The notes: generated by a model not told the origin, from the letters alone. Positions 1 to 8,300 are shown, counted from the first letter of the stretch. The stretch is 8,991 nucleotides of DNA from Flavihumibacter sp. (GCA_025455285.1 JALOMU010000035.1:1-8991); one strand, 5' to 3'. Translations and numbers: made by a program.

Positions 1-361
1 CCGCTTCAGCGATTTCTCTGCCTTGTGCGCAGGTGAAAATGGTGATCCCCGTTGCTTTTTTGTGATAGGCAGCTTCGAGTCCGGTTACCAGCATGGAAAC
101 CGCTGGCTGTCGTTTCCAGGTTTGGGCCATCGCCAACAAACCTGTACTCATTTCAGCGGCCATTGCAAGACAGGCAAAATAGGTAGACCGGAAAGGATTT
201 TGACTGAACCATTTAAAAGGAACCGAAACATCGCAACGTTCATCCGTTGCAGAAACCACCCGAACACCGGCAAAAAAAGCACTGGGTAATTTCATGAGCA
301 TAAACAACCGAAACCGGAAGGAACTATTTACCAAATGCAGAAAAGAATTCGACTCACGCAT
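1..361 (-). CDS. DUF4442 / hotdog-fold thioesterase-like protein (3' end cut by window edge)
   Basis: 120 codons of an open frame run from an ATG at 361 off the left edge with no stop. The protein reads MRESNSFLHLVNSSFRFRLF, then an LPSAFFAGVRV segment (about residues 24-35), FKWFSQNPFRSTYFACLAMA (about 47-66), MSTGLLAM (about 69-76) and a VSMLVTGLEAAYHKKATG stretch. This order resembles the DUF4442 family, a hotdog-fold group related to PaaI/YiiD-type acyl-CoA thioesterases; the substrate is unknown. In-frame ATGs at 301 and 295 are possible later starts. I prefer 361 because the residues before them (a FLHLVN...FRFRLF stretch) look like the usual N-terminus of the family, and a stop lies just upstream (380-382). 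It is separated from the upstream ferritin-like gene by a terminator, so it is probably transcribed on its own. Family assignment is from recognition of the pattern, not a search. Confidence 0.8.
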   Translation of the reverse strand, partial: MRESNSFLHLVNSSFRFRLFMLMKLPSAFFAGVRVVSATDERCDVSVPFKWFSQNPFRSTYFACLAMAAEMSTGLLAMAQTWKRQPAVSMLVTGLEAAYHKKATGITIFTCAQGREIAEA

Positions 362-380
362 GTTGCGGATGGATTGTAAC

Positions 381-388
381 TAAATATA
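381..388 (-). promoter_or_regulatory. Possible -7 box for the DUF4442 gene
   Basis: Read on the minus strand the site is TATATTTA, matching 7 of 8 positions of the Bacteroidota -7 consensus TAnnTTTG. It sits 20 bp before the ATG at 361 and just after the terminator of the preceding unit, where a new promoter is expected. No clear TTG -33 element is present; only the T-run of the terminator lies at that distance. Weak support. Confidence 0.3.
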
Positions 389-401
389 CCAAATCCAGCC
401 G

Positions 402-431
402 AAATAAAAAGGCCGCGTCTTTAGACGCGGC
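402..431 (-). terminator. Rho-independent terminator after the ferritin-like pair
   Basis: The arms GCCGCGTCT (412-420) and AGACGCGGC (423-431) are perfect 9-bp complements. With a realistic loop this gives an 8-bp GC-rich stem and a 4-nt loop. Read on the minus strand it is followed at once by CTTTTTATTT (411-402), the U-tract expected of an intrinsic terminator. The hairpin lies 26 bp after the stop of the 457-1293 gene, so it ends that leftward transcript. There is no comparable T-run on the plus strand side. Confidence 0.88.
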
Positions 432-456
432 ACAACAACAACACAACCGGACCGTA

Positions 457-1293
457 TTACTGAACAATAAAAGGACCAACAATGGCCAATACCTGTTCTT
501 TGGTCAGGCCTTCATCAAAAGCCTCCGTAGCAGCCGAGGCAGAGATCATTGCACCATTGATATTTACTATGTTGATACCAGCCTGTGTACTCAGTTCCTC
601 TCCATCATAACTGGCTTGCACAACCGAACCTATTCCGGATTCTTTACCTGTGATCCAGGGTTTTACATCACCAAAACCATTAGCCTTTCTCATGGTGCGG
701 ATATGGGCAGCATGGCGGGCTTCCACTGAGTGAATATTGAGTGCGGCAGTTAGCAGATCGCCACCTTTGGTAATTTCAGCTGCTCTTCCTTTATAAGCAC
801 GTACACCTGTATCTTCAAAGGTTTGAGCCACAGCAAGGAAGGTTGCATAATCGGAAAACACATTGGCAAAAGTTCCTCCGGCAGTGAAATCAAAAGTAGG
901 CTTGGCAACAGGAGTACCTCCTGAAGCAGTAATCGCAGTTTTCAAAAATTGCACGTGAGCCGCTTCATGATCACCAATCGTTTTGATAGCTGCAGCCGGG
1001 GCACCCGCAGGCACGAGGGCTGTTCCTTTCGCAATACCCATAGCATAGAATTCTGCTTCCAGATATTCCAGCGTCAATGCATAATTCAAAACATCCAGGA
1101 CTACATTCTGGGAGGGACCGGCTTGTGCATAGGCTTTTTTGAAAATGGATCCGATAAAAAAAGGAAGTGCAGCCAGGCCAATTTTTGCACCGATTCCTGC
1201 AAAAGATTTCATGGCAGTACGGCGATCACTTAGTCTTTCCGGCATTTCCGGATCCACTTTTTTAATTTCATTTATGATGTGTTGGAATTCCAT
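457..1293 (-). CDS. Ferritin-like domain protein (Ferritin_2 type), Tat-like signal
   Basis: 278 aa. A short charged N-terminal arm (1-22) leads to DRRTAMKSF (23-31) and a hydrophobic stretch ending in AYAQA (54-58). This is a twin-arginine-like signal, imperfect because the usual Phe/Leu after RRx is Ala, with a plausible signal peptidase site. The rest is a four-helix ferritin-like domain. Candidate di-metal ligands appear in the expected order: E76/E79 in LEYLEAEFY, E110xxH113, E160 in FEDTGVRAY, and E191xxH194 in SVEARHAAHIR. This matches the PF13668 group, which includes desiccation-related PCC13-62-like proteins; enzymatic role is not established. An extra C-terminal segment (about 205-278) is longer than in its neighbour. 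It starts 20 bp after the stop of the paralogous gene at 1314-2012 and almost surely shares its transcript. Likely periplasmic or exported, metal-binding or redox protective by inference. Confidence 0.85.
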   Translation of the reverse strand: MEFQHIINEIKKVDPEMPERLSDRRTAMKSFAGIGAKIGLAALPFFIGSIFKKAYAQAGPSQNVVLDVLNYALTLEYLEAEFYAMGIAKGTALVPAGAPAAAIKTIGDHEAAHVQFLKTAITASGGTPVAKPTFDFTAGGTFANVFSDYATFLAVAQTFEDTGVRAYKGRAAEITKGGDLLTAALNIHSVEARHAAHIRTMRKANGFGDVKPWITGKESGIGSVVQASYDGEELSTQAGINIVNINGAMISASAATEAFDEGLTKEQVLAIVGPFIVQ

Positions 1294-1313
1294 AACATTC
1301 TTTTTTTGTGGTA

Positions 1314-2012
1314 TTAACGGGGAAGGTTAGATGCATTGATTTTGGTTTTGATAAAGCCGGCAGCAACAGCCAGTACATCTGCGGGCATGCGGCTGGTATC
1401 CAGGCCATTCATATCCACAACTGTATTGTCGGCGAAACTTCCATTACTGATCAGGTCTCTGATATAGGCTGCATGCCGGGCTTCCACAGAAACAATCTTT
1501 CCAGCGAGGGTAAGATAATCCGGGGTAACAATCAATTTGCCTGCGCCGTTGTAGGCCGAAACACCCAGGTCCTCAAATGCTTTAGCGGTAGCCAACACAC
1601 TGGCTCTGCTGCTGAAATCAACGGCACTAAAATCAAATTCAAGATTGGAGATAGCAGCTCCTGCCAGTGCAGATTTGAAGAACTCCCGATGCGCGATTTC
1701 ATGGTCACGGATATCGGTAAGCAAGGCATTTTCGGATGCTGAAATTCCGTTGTAGGGAGACTGTGCAACTCTTGTATAAAAAGCGGCTTCGAGTTGTTCG
1801 AGCGCATAGGCGTAATTGAGGATGCCCACATCCCCACTGCCAAGGTCTACCCCATTATTCATCATGTTATCATCATCATTCTTGCTACAGGAAGAAGCAA
1901 GCACCATCATGCCGGTTGCTGCTCCTGCCATACCAAGAAAGGCGCGCCTTGACAAGGCCTCAGAAGATTTTTGGATCATACATTTCGATTTTCTGGTTAA
2001 AGGATATACCAT
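1314..2012 (-). CDS. Ferritin-like domain lipoprotein (Ferritin_2 type) with Tat signal
   Basis: 232 aa from the ATG at 2012. A second in-frame ATG at 1979 (residue 12) follows a more A-rich leader and is an equally good start; neither has a clear Shine-Dalgarno site. SRRAFLG (21-27) is a good twin-arginine motif, followed by a hydrophobic run and LASSC (38-42), a lipobox-like site. C42 is followed by SKNDDD, an acidic patch like the surface-export signal described for some Bacteroidota lipoproteins. The ferritin-like helices carry E72/E75, E105xxH108, E147 in FEDLGVSAY and E177xxH180 in SVEARHAAYIR, so the di-metal ligand set looks complete. It is a paralogue of the next gene downstream (457-1293). 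It begins 35 bp after the lysA stop, with no terminator seen between them. Function beyond a metal-binding four-helix fold is not known. Confidence 0.86.
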   Translation of the reverse strand: MVYPLTRKSKCMIQKSSEALSRRAFLGMAGAATGMMVLASSCSKNDDDNMMNNGVDLGSGDVGILNYAYALEQLEAAFYTRVAQSPYNGISASENALLTDIRDHEIAHREFFKSALAGAAISNLEFDFSAVDFSSRASVLATAKAFEDLGVSAYNGAGKLIVTPDYLTLAGKIVSVEARHAAYIRDLISNGSFADNTVVDMNGLDTSRMPADVLAVAAGFIKTKINASNLPR

Positions 2013-2047
2013 TTACGAGAAACCGAAATGTCTGGATTGGCTGAAAC

Positions 2048-3253
2048 TTAAATTATTTGATTGCGTAGTAAATCATCAAACGTATCACGCCGGCGGATAA
2101 GCCTGGATTCACCATCCAGCACCATCACTTCCGCAGGTTTCAGGCGGCTATTAAAGTTGGATGACATTTCAAAACCATAGGCACCTGCGTTGTAGAACAC
2201 AAGGAAATCACCTTCACGTACTTCATTCAGGGTGCGATCCCAGGCAAAAGTGTCGGTTTCGCAAATATTGCCCACTACTGTAAAAATCCGATCACTTCCT
2301 TTTGGATTGGAAATATTACGGATTCTGTGATAAGCGTCGTAGAACATGGGGCGGATTAAGTGATTGAAGCCACTGTTTACCCCCACAAAAACTGTTGCGG
2401 TGGTTTGTTTAATCACGTTTGCTTTCACAATGAAATAGCCACTTTCACTCACGAGAAATTTTCCGGGCTCAAACCAAACCTGCAGGTCTTTTCCGGTTTC
2501 CTGCTGGTAAGCAGTAAATGCTTCAGCCACTTTTTCACCGAGCAAATCAATATCCGTCTGTACATCGCCATCCTGGTACGGTACTTTAAATCCGCTTCCC
2601 AGATCAATGAATTTCAGGTTAGGGAAATGGGTAGCAAGTTCAAACATCACTTCCAGTCCCTGCAGGAATACATTTACATCCTTGATATCACTACCGGTGT
2701 GCATGTGAATACCTTCAATATTAAGACCGGTTGTTTTTACAACACGCTCAATATGGCGGAGTTGGTGAATTGAAATTCCAAACTTACTGTCGATATGTCC
2801 GGTTGAAATTTTATAATTCCCTCCTCCCATGATATGCGGATTAAACCGGATGCAGATGGGATAAGAACCTTTGTATTTGGAACCGAACTGTTCGAGAATG
2901 GAGATATTATCAATATTGATATTAACCCCGAGTTTTTTGCCTTCATCTACTTCAGCAAAATCTACACAGTTGGGGGTGAATAGAATTCTATCGGGAGTAA
3001 AACCGGCTTTAAGGCCGAGTTGTACTTCATGAATACTTACGCAATCAAGGGATGCTCCAAGAGATTCAATGTATTTGAGTACATTGATGTTGCTGAGTGC
3101 TTTACAGGCGTAAAAAAAACGTGCGTTCACCTTTTTAAAGGCAGACTGCAATTTATTGTACTGCTCACTGATTTGATTGGCATTATACACGTACAGAGGC
3201 GTACCATATTCCTGTGCTAACTGCACCAACGTTTCATCCGATAAATAAGACAT
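2048..3253 (-). CDS. lysA: Diaminopimelate decarboxylase
   Basis: 401 aa, normal length for LysA. The enzyme uses PLP to decarboxylate meso-diaminopimelate to L-lysine, the last step of the DAP pathway, in the cytoplasm. This is a fold-type III (alanine racemase-like) barrel followed by a beta domain. The PLP lysine is K51 in YACKAL. HMHTGSD (183-189) and the glycine loop GSGFKVPY (219-226) bind the phosphate. EPGK (262-265), CETD (331-334) and GAYGFEMSSNFNSRLKPAEV (357-376, with Y359) complete the active site, some of it contributed across the dimer. Compared with the textbook motifs GGG, EPGR and CES, this copy has GSG, EPGK and CET, all conservative; I recall the same forms in other Bacteroidota LysA proteins. 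It lies 66 bp after the scpB stop. A related PLP decarboxylase (ornithine/arginine or carboxynorspermidine type) is less likely given the C-terminal motif. Confidence 0.93.
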   Translation of the reverse strand: MSYLSDETLVQLAQEYGTPLYVYNANQISEQYNKLQSAFKKVNARFFYACKALSNINVLKYIESLGASLDCVSIHEVQLGLKAGFTPDRILFTPNCVDFAEVDEGKKLGVNINIDNISILEQFGSKYKGSYPICIRFNPHIMGGGNYKISTGHIDSKFGISIHQLRHIERVVKTTGLNIEGIHMHTGSDIKDVNVFLQGLEVMFELATHFPNLKFIDLGSGFKVPYQDGDVQTDIDLLGEKVAEAFTAYQQETGKDLQVWFEPGKFLVSESGYFIVKANVIKQTTATVFVGVNSGFNHLIRPMFYDAYHRIRNISNPKGSDRIFTVVGNICETDTFAWDRTLNEVREGDFLVFYNAGAYGFEMSSNFNSRLKPAEVMVLDGESRLIRRRDTFDDLLRNQII

Positions 3254-3319
3254 AACTAGATTGCTTGCAAATTTGGCGAATATACAGCAGTTCTGTCTTA
3301 TTTATGAAGGGAGCAGTGC

Positions 3320-4087
3320 TTATTGTTCAGGATCTTCTTCAGGAGAACTTTCTTCCTGCTGGTTGCCTTCCTCCTGCTGATCGTTGGCCTCGAGTAATTC
3401 ACCGGTTTCACTTACCAGCCAAACACGGTTGGTATCTGCATCTTCAATGGTTTCAACCAGGGTATCGGTAATGGCTTCATCATCACCGTTGGCAACATGC
3501 ACCTGTCCGCCGCTTAAAAGTGTAGGTTCAACAATCTGGTCGGCCAGTACTTCCTTGATGCGAGGCAGGTCTTCCGGACCATTCAGCCCGAAATAATCCA
3601 TGAAGGAACGGGAGGTGGTATATACCAGGGGTTTACCAGGCATGTCTTCATTGCGGCCGCTGATCACGATCAGTTCTTTCTCCAGTAATTTCTGGATGGA
3701 GTAATCAGCACTAACTCCGCGGATCGATTCAATTTCACCTTTGGTGATAGGCTGCTTGTAGGCAATAATCGCCAGGGTTTCCATTGCAGCAGGACTCAGG
3801 CGTTTTAGGAATTTATCACCATTCAGCTGGGCAACGGTTTTGTGGTACTCCTTCTTGGTCAGGAATTGCCAGCCACCACCGCTGAAACGGAGTTCAAACG
3901 GGTAAAACTCTGATTGGTATTTTTCAACGATACCCTCTATGCCGGCTTCAATCTGATCCAGGGTCAGCTTATCTTCCATAAAGCCAAAAGCCTGGTTGAT
4001 AAGATCGGTCAGTTCGATAGCACCCAGCGGTTTTTCACTTGCGAAAATAAGGGCTTCAATATGAGGGATAATAGTTCCGATTTCCAT
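3320..4087 (-). CDS. scpB: SMC-ScpAB complex subunit ScpB
   Basis: 255 aa. ScpB dimers bind the kleisin ScpA and, with SMC, compact and separate the chromosome. The start IEALIFASEKPL (10-21) is the typical first helix of the N-terminal winged-helix domain. LSPAAMETLAIIAYKQPITK (97-116) followed by GEIESIRGV is the most conserved part of the second winged helix, with a GKPLVYTTS wing and a DYFGLNGPEDLP end. The last 50 or so residues are low complexity, rich in Glu, Gln and Asp, and probably disordered. scpA is not next to it, unlike in many Firmicutes. It lies 127 bp after atpG and 66 bp before lysA, all on the minus strand. The start ATG at 4087 gives the expected N-terminus. Confidence 0.93.
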   Translation of the reverse strand: MEIGTIIPHIEALIFASEKPLGAIELTDLINQAFGFMEDKLTLDQIEAGIEGIVEKYQSEFYPFELRFSGGGWQFLTKKEYHKTVAQLNGDKFLKRLSPAAMETLAIIAYKQPITKGEIESIRGVSADYSIQKLLEKELIVISGRNEDMPGKPLVYTTSRSFMDYFGLNGPEDLPRIKEVLADQIVEPTLLSGGQVHVANGDDEAITDTLVETIEDADTNRVWLVSETGELLEANDQQEEGNQQEESSPEEDPEQ

Positions 4088-4214
4088 GGTTTCAACATTT
4101 TAAATTCCAATACACACAATCCTATGCTAAGGCAGCAATGAACATGCCGCAAGCTTCTCAAAAATGCTAAAAACAGGAAATGGAGTTATACACAATGTGG
4201 AAAAGCCCCTGAAA
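4088..4214. other. atpG-scpB intergenic gap with two DnaA-box-like 9-mers
   Basis: No open frame of interest lies here. At 4186-4194 the plus strand reads TTATACACA; at 4196-4204 it reads TGTGGAAAA, which is TTTTCCACA on the other strand. Each differs by one base from the DnaA box TTATCCACA, and they face each other across a single base. A weaker third match (CAATACACA, 4108-4116) has three differences from the consensus. No intrinsic terminator for atpG and no good TAnnTTTG promoter for scpB was found. The box call rests on pattern match only and could be chance. Confidence 0.35.
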
Positions 4215-5096
4215 TTAGCCCTGGAGTGCAGCAGCACCACTCACGATCTCGGTCAGTTCGGTAGTGATGGCAGCCTGGCGGGCGCGGTTGTAGCTAATCT
4301 TCAGACTGCGAAGCAGTTCATTTGCGTTTTCGGATGCCTTATCCATGGCCGTCATACGGGCACCATGTTCAGATGCGTTGGCATCCAGAACCGCCTTGTA
4401 CAACTGCGTGTTCAGAATTTTGGGCATCAGTTCGGCAATCAGTTCTTCTTTATTAGGCTCAAAAATGAAATCGCTTTTTTTGGCATTGGCTGCAGCTGTA
4501 ACCTTGGGAATCGGCAGAAAACGCTCCACTACAAAACGCTGGGTGGCCGCATTCTTGAATTCACTGTATACAATTTCAACCACATCAACATCGTTGTTTT
4601 CAAAAGCCTTAACAGCAGCCTGGGCGCAGGCCTGAACTGTTTCGAAACGGAGATCAAGAAAAATATCTTTAAACGTAGCGTCTGACTTGTAGTTGGCTTT
4701 CAGCATTGCCTCATATCCTTTCTTACCAATGTTCCAGATCTTCACATTTCCCTGAGCCTGCTGCGCACTGTAACGCTCAGCAATAACCGCTTTGGCTGCT
4801 TTAATAACATTGGCATTGTAGGCACCTGCCAGTCCGCGATCACTGGTAATTACGATCAGCAGCACTTTTTCAACCGGACGTTCGGTAGCCAGGGATCCCC
4901 CTATTTCACCTTCAGAATTGCTGACGATATTGGACAGCATTTCCTGCAGTTTGGTAGCATACGGACGCATCTGAACAATCGCATCCTGCGCACGGCGCAA
5001 TTTGGCGGCACTAACCATTTTCATGGCTTTGGTGATCTGCTGGGTGCTCTGAACGGATTTGATCCGGTTACGTACTTCCTTTAATGCTCCTGACAT
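4215..5096 (-). CDS. atpG: F1Fo ATP synthase gamma subunit
   Basis: 293 aa from the ATG at 5096, the usual gamma-subunit length. The subunit is the central rotor shaft of F1: its two long terminal helices form a coiled coil inside the alpha3beta3 hexamer and couple proton flow to ATP synthesis. The N-terminal helix (residues 4-36) carries the family signature with IKSVQSTQQITKAMKMVSAA, and the C-terminal helix contains MTAMDKASENANELL followed by SYNRARQAAITTELTEIVSG. The frame stays open upstream to an ATG at 5303, but those 69 extra codons do not look like gamma subunit and would run across the promoter and almost to secA, so 5096 is chosen. No other atp gene lies in the window. The gene heads the leftward unit and has its own promoter (5125-5153). 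Confidence 0.95.
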   Translation of the reverse strand: MSGALKEVRNRIKSVQSTQQITKAMKMVSAAKLRRAQDAIVQMRPYATKLQEMLSNIVSNSEGEIGGSLATERPVEKVLLIVITSDRGLAGAYNANVIKAAKAVIAERYSAQQAQGNVKIWNIGKKGYEAMLKANYKSDATFKDIFLDLRFETVQACAQAAVKAFENNDVDVVEIVYSEFKNAATQRFVVERFLPIPKVTAAANAKKSDFIFEPNKEELIAELMPKILNTQLYKAVLDANASEHGARMTAMDKASENANELLRSLKISYNRARQAAITTELTEIVSGAAALQG

Positions 5097-5124
5097 AGTA
5101 GGGTGATTTTCCTCAATTTGGCCG

Positions 5125-5153
5125 CAAAGGTAAAAGAAAACAGGTAATTTCAA
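5125..5153 (-). promoter_or_regulatory. atpG promoter (Bacteroidota type)
   Basis: On the minus strand a TTG -33 element (5153-5151) is followed after 18 bp by TACCTTTG (5132-5125), an exact match to the Bacteroidota -7 consensus TAnnTTTG. The predicted start of transcription is near 5118, giving a leader of roughly 20 nt before the atpG ATG at 5096. This also argues against the longer upstream start for atpG. Confidence 0.6.
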
Positions 5154-5202
5154 TAAATACCGCATGGAAAATGTGGCTCTTCCAATTCCGGTTGGCTTGC
5201 CG

Positions 5203-5210
5203 TACCTTTG
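5203..5210 (+). promoter_or_regulatory. Possible secA -7 box
   Basis: TACCTTTG matches TAnnTTTG exactly on the plus strand. The -33 position is poor: TTC at 5180-5182 with a 20-bp spacer is the best candidate. Transcription from here would give a leader of about 90 nt before the secA ATG at 5308. I see no convincing hairpin regulator or stalling-peptide ORF in that leader. Confidence 0.4.
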
Positions 5211-5307
5211 CCAGCCTGACAATTTGACTAAACGGGAAGTGTAGCACTGAAATTGACAGAGGTAATTACGCGCAGAAACGAAATCTTTTAAGACAATACC
5301 CAAAACG

Positions 5308-8300
5308 ATGTTAGGTTTTATTCAGAAACTATTTGGCGGAAGCAAATCAGAAAAAGACGTTAAAAGCATCCAGCCATTAGTGGCCAAAGCAAATGAATAT
5401 TTTGCTGCTTATCAATCACTTAGCAACGATCAGTTGCGGGCAAAAACAAAGGAATTCAAAGATCGGATCCAACAACACCTAAGCTCTATACAGGAAGAAA
5501 TTGCTCAACTGAATGCCCAGGCGGAAGCTCTGCCCTTCAGTGATTTCTCCGGAAAGGACGCGATTTACCAGGAAGTTGACAAACTCAAAAAGAAGAAAAA
5601 CGAGCAGATTGAAGAAGTGCTGAAAGAAATCGCTCCGGAGGCCTTTGCGGTGGTAAAAGAAACCAGCCGCCGCTTCAAAGAAAATACGGTAATGACTTCC
5701 ATGGCCACCGACCTGGACAGACAGCTGGCGATTAAAAAAGAACACATCAAAATTGAAGGGGACCAGTCCCATTTCAGCAATAGCTGGACTGCAGGTGGCA
5801 ATACTGTAACCTGGAATATGGTGCACTATGACGTGCAGCTGATTGGTGGTTTTGTTCTGCATTCCGGAAAAATTGCCGAGATGGCAACCGGTGAAGGTAA
5901 GACCCTGGTATCTACCCTGCCCGCCTATCTGAATGCACTGGCTGGCGAAGGAGTTCATATAGTAACGGTGAACGATTATCTGGCACGCCGCGACTCTGAA
6001 TGGAATGGCCCCATCTTCGAATGGCTTGGTCTGACGGTGGATTGCATCGATAAACATCAGCCAAACAGTGAAGAGCGCAGAAGAGCCTATATGGCGGATA
6101 TCACCTATGGTACCAACAATGAATTTGGCTTTGATTACCTGCGAGATAACATGGTGCACAATCCGGATGAAATGGTACAACGTAAACACCATTTTGCCAT
6201 GGTGGATGAGGTGGACTCCGTATTGATTGATGATGCGCGTACGCCATTAATCATCTCCGGACCTGTACCACGCGGCGAAGATCAGCAATATCATATTTTA
6301 AAGCCACGGGTACTGCAACTGGTGGAAGCACAGAAGCAGGTGGTGAATAAATTCCTGATTGAAGCAAGAAAAAAAATTGCAGAAGGAAATGACGACCCAA
6401 AAGATGGCGGACTTGCCCTGATGCGCGCCTATCGCGGTTTACCAAAGACCAGTGCACTTATCAAATTCCTGAGTGAGCCCGGCGTAAAAGTAAAATTACA
6501 GAAGTCGGAAAACTATTACCTGGCGGATCAGTCGAAAGAGATGCCGAAGGTAGATGCCGAATTGTACTTCTATATTGAAGAAAAAAACAACTCCGTTGAT
6601 CTGACTGAAAAAGGTATTCAGATGATCACCCGTTCAGGGGAAGATCCTGATTTCTTTGTGCTGCCAGACATCAGCTCCAAATTGGGAGAGATTGAAGCAG
6701 ACGCAACTGCCAGTGCAGAAGATAAACTGCAGCAAAAGGAAGCGCTGCTGAATGAATACACATTAAAAGCGGATCGCATTCATACCATCCAGCAATTACT
6801 GAAAGCCTACACCCTGTTTGACAAGGATGTGGAATATGTGGTAATTGAAGGACAGGTAAAAATTGTAGACGAGCAGACAGGTCGTATCATGGAAGGCCGT
6901 CGTTATTCAGATGGCTTACACCAGGCGATTGAAGCCAAGGAAAATGTGAAGATCGAGGCAGCTACACAAACTTATGCCACCATCACCCTCCAGAATTATT
7001 TCAGGATGTACCATAAACTGGCGGGTATGACAGGTACGGCGGAAACAGAAGCAGCTGAATTGTGGGATATCTACAAACTGGATGTAGTAACCATTCCTAC
7101 CAACCTGCCGATTTCAAGAAAGGACCAGCAGGACCTTGTTTATAAAACAAGGAAGGAAAAATTCACGGCAGTAATTGAAGAAATTGAGCAACTCCGCAAT
7201 GCCGGCAGACCCGTACTGGTAGGTACCACTTCAGTTGAAGTAAGTGAATTGTTAAGCCGGATGTTGCAGGGTAAAAAGATTCCTCACAACGTATTGAACG
7301 CAAAGCAGCACGCAAGGGAAGCCCAAGTGGTAGCCGAAGCGGGTTTGGCAGGCGCGGTTACTATCGCCACCAACATGGCGGGACGTGGTACAGATATTAA
7401 ACTAGGGCCAGGCGTAAAAGAAGCAGGTGGTTTAGCAATTATTGGTACAGAAAGACATGAAAGTCGGCGTGTAGACCGCCAGTTGCGTGGACGTGCCGGT
7501 CGCCAGGGAGACCCGGGTACTTCTCAGTTCTATGTATCCATGGAAGATGACCTGATGCGTATGTTTGGATCCGACCGTATTGCTTCCCTGATGGACCGCA
7601 TGGGATACAAAGAGGGGGAAGTGATCCAGCACAGCATGATTACCCGAAGCATTGAAAGAGCGCAGAAGAAAGTGGAGGAGAATAACTTCGGCATTCGTAA
7701 GCGTTTGCTTGAATATGATGATGTCATGAACAAGCAGCGGAATGTAGTTTATAAGAAACGTAATCACGCCCTGTTTGGAGAGCGCCTGGCCCTTGATTTG
7801 GACAATGCTTTTTATGGAGTTGCGGAAGGACTCGTAACCTCATTCAAAGAGCAGGAAGATTATGAAGGTTTCAAACTGGGGGCTATCATGAACTTCGGAC
7901 TGGATACACAGATCAGTGCAGCTGATTTCAAATCTGTAAATACGCAGCAACTTACAGATCGTCTGTATCAGGAAGCCACGGAAAAATACCAGCAAAAAAT
8001 GCAGGCAATTGGTCAGCAGGCAGTGCCGGTATTCCAGAATATCCGCAGCACGCAGGGCAGTCATATTGAAAATGTGGTAGTACCGTTTACTGATGGACGA
8101 AAAGGCATCAACGTGTTAAGCAATATGCAGAAGACACTTGACACCAATGGCCGGGAATTGACCAATGCGCTGGAAAGAACCATCACGCTGGCACTCATAG
8201 ATGACTCCTGGAAAGAGCATCTGCGCGCTATGGATGACCTGAAGCAAAGTGTACAGACTGCCTACCTTGAGCAGAAAGATCCTTTGGTGATTTATAAAAT

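Noticed and set aside
23..289. Plus-strand open frame of 88 codons
   Set aside because: It lies opposite the DUF4442 frame, shows no recognisable family pattern, and is explained as antisense shadow.
1308..1742. Plus-strand open frame of 144 codons
   Set aside because: Antisense to the ferritin-like lipoprotein, with no start context or recognisable domain.
2013..2047. Possible terminator between lysA and the ferritin-like lipoprotein gene
   Set aside because: No self-complementary arms of useful length found in the 35 bp.
3254..3319. Possible lysA promoter (TATATTCG or CAAATTTG on the minus strand)
   Set aside because: Each is one base off TAnnTTTG but neither has a TTG element at the right distance, so read-through from scpB is as likely.
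3303..3319. Possible terminator hairpin between scpB and lysA
   Set aside because: Only a short near-palindrome (AGCAGTGCT) with no following T-run; not a convincing intrinsic terminator.
5097..5303. Extension of atpG to an upstream ATG at 5303
   Set aside because: The added 69 codons do not resemble gamma subunit and would span the atpG promoter and nearly reach the secA start; the ATG at 5096 gives the normal length.
5479..6192. Minus-strand open frame of 237 codons inside secA
   Set aside because: It is fully covered by the conserved SecA reading frame, and its translation is rich in Phe/His with no family signature, as expected of an antisense shadow.
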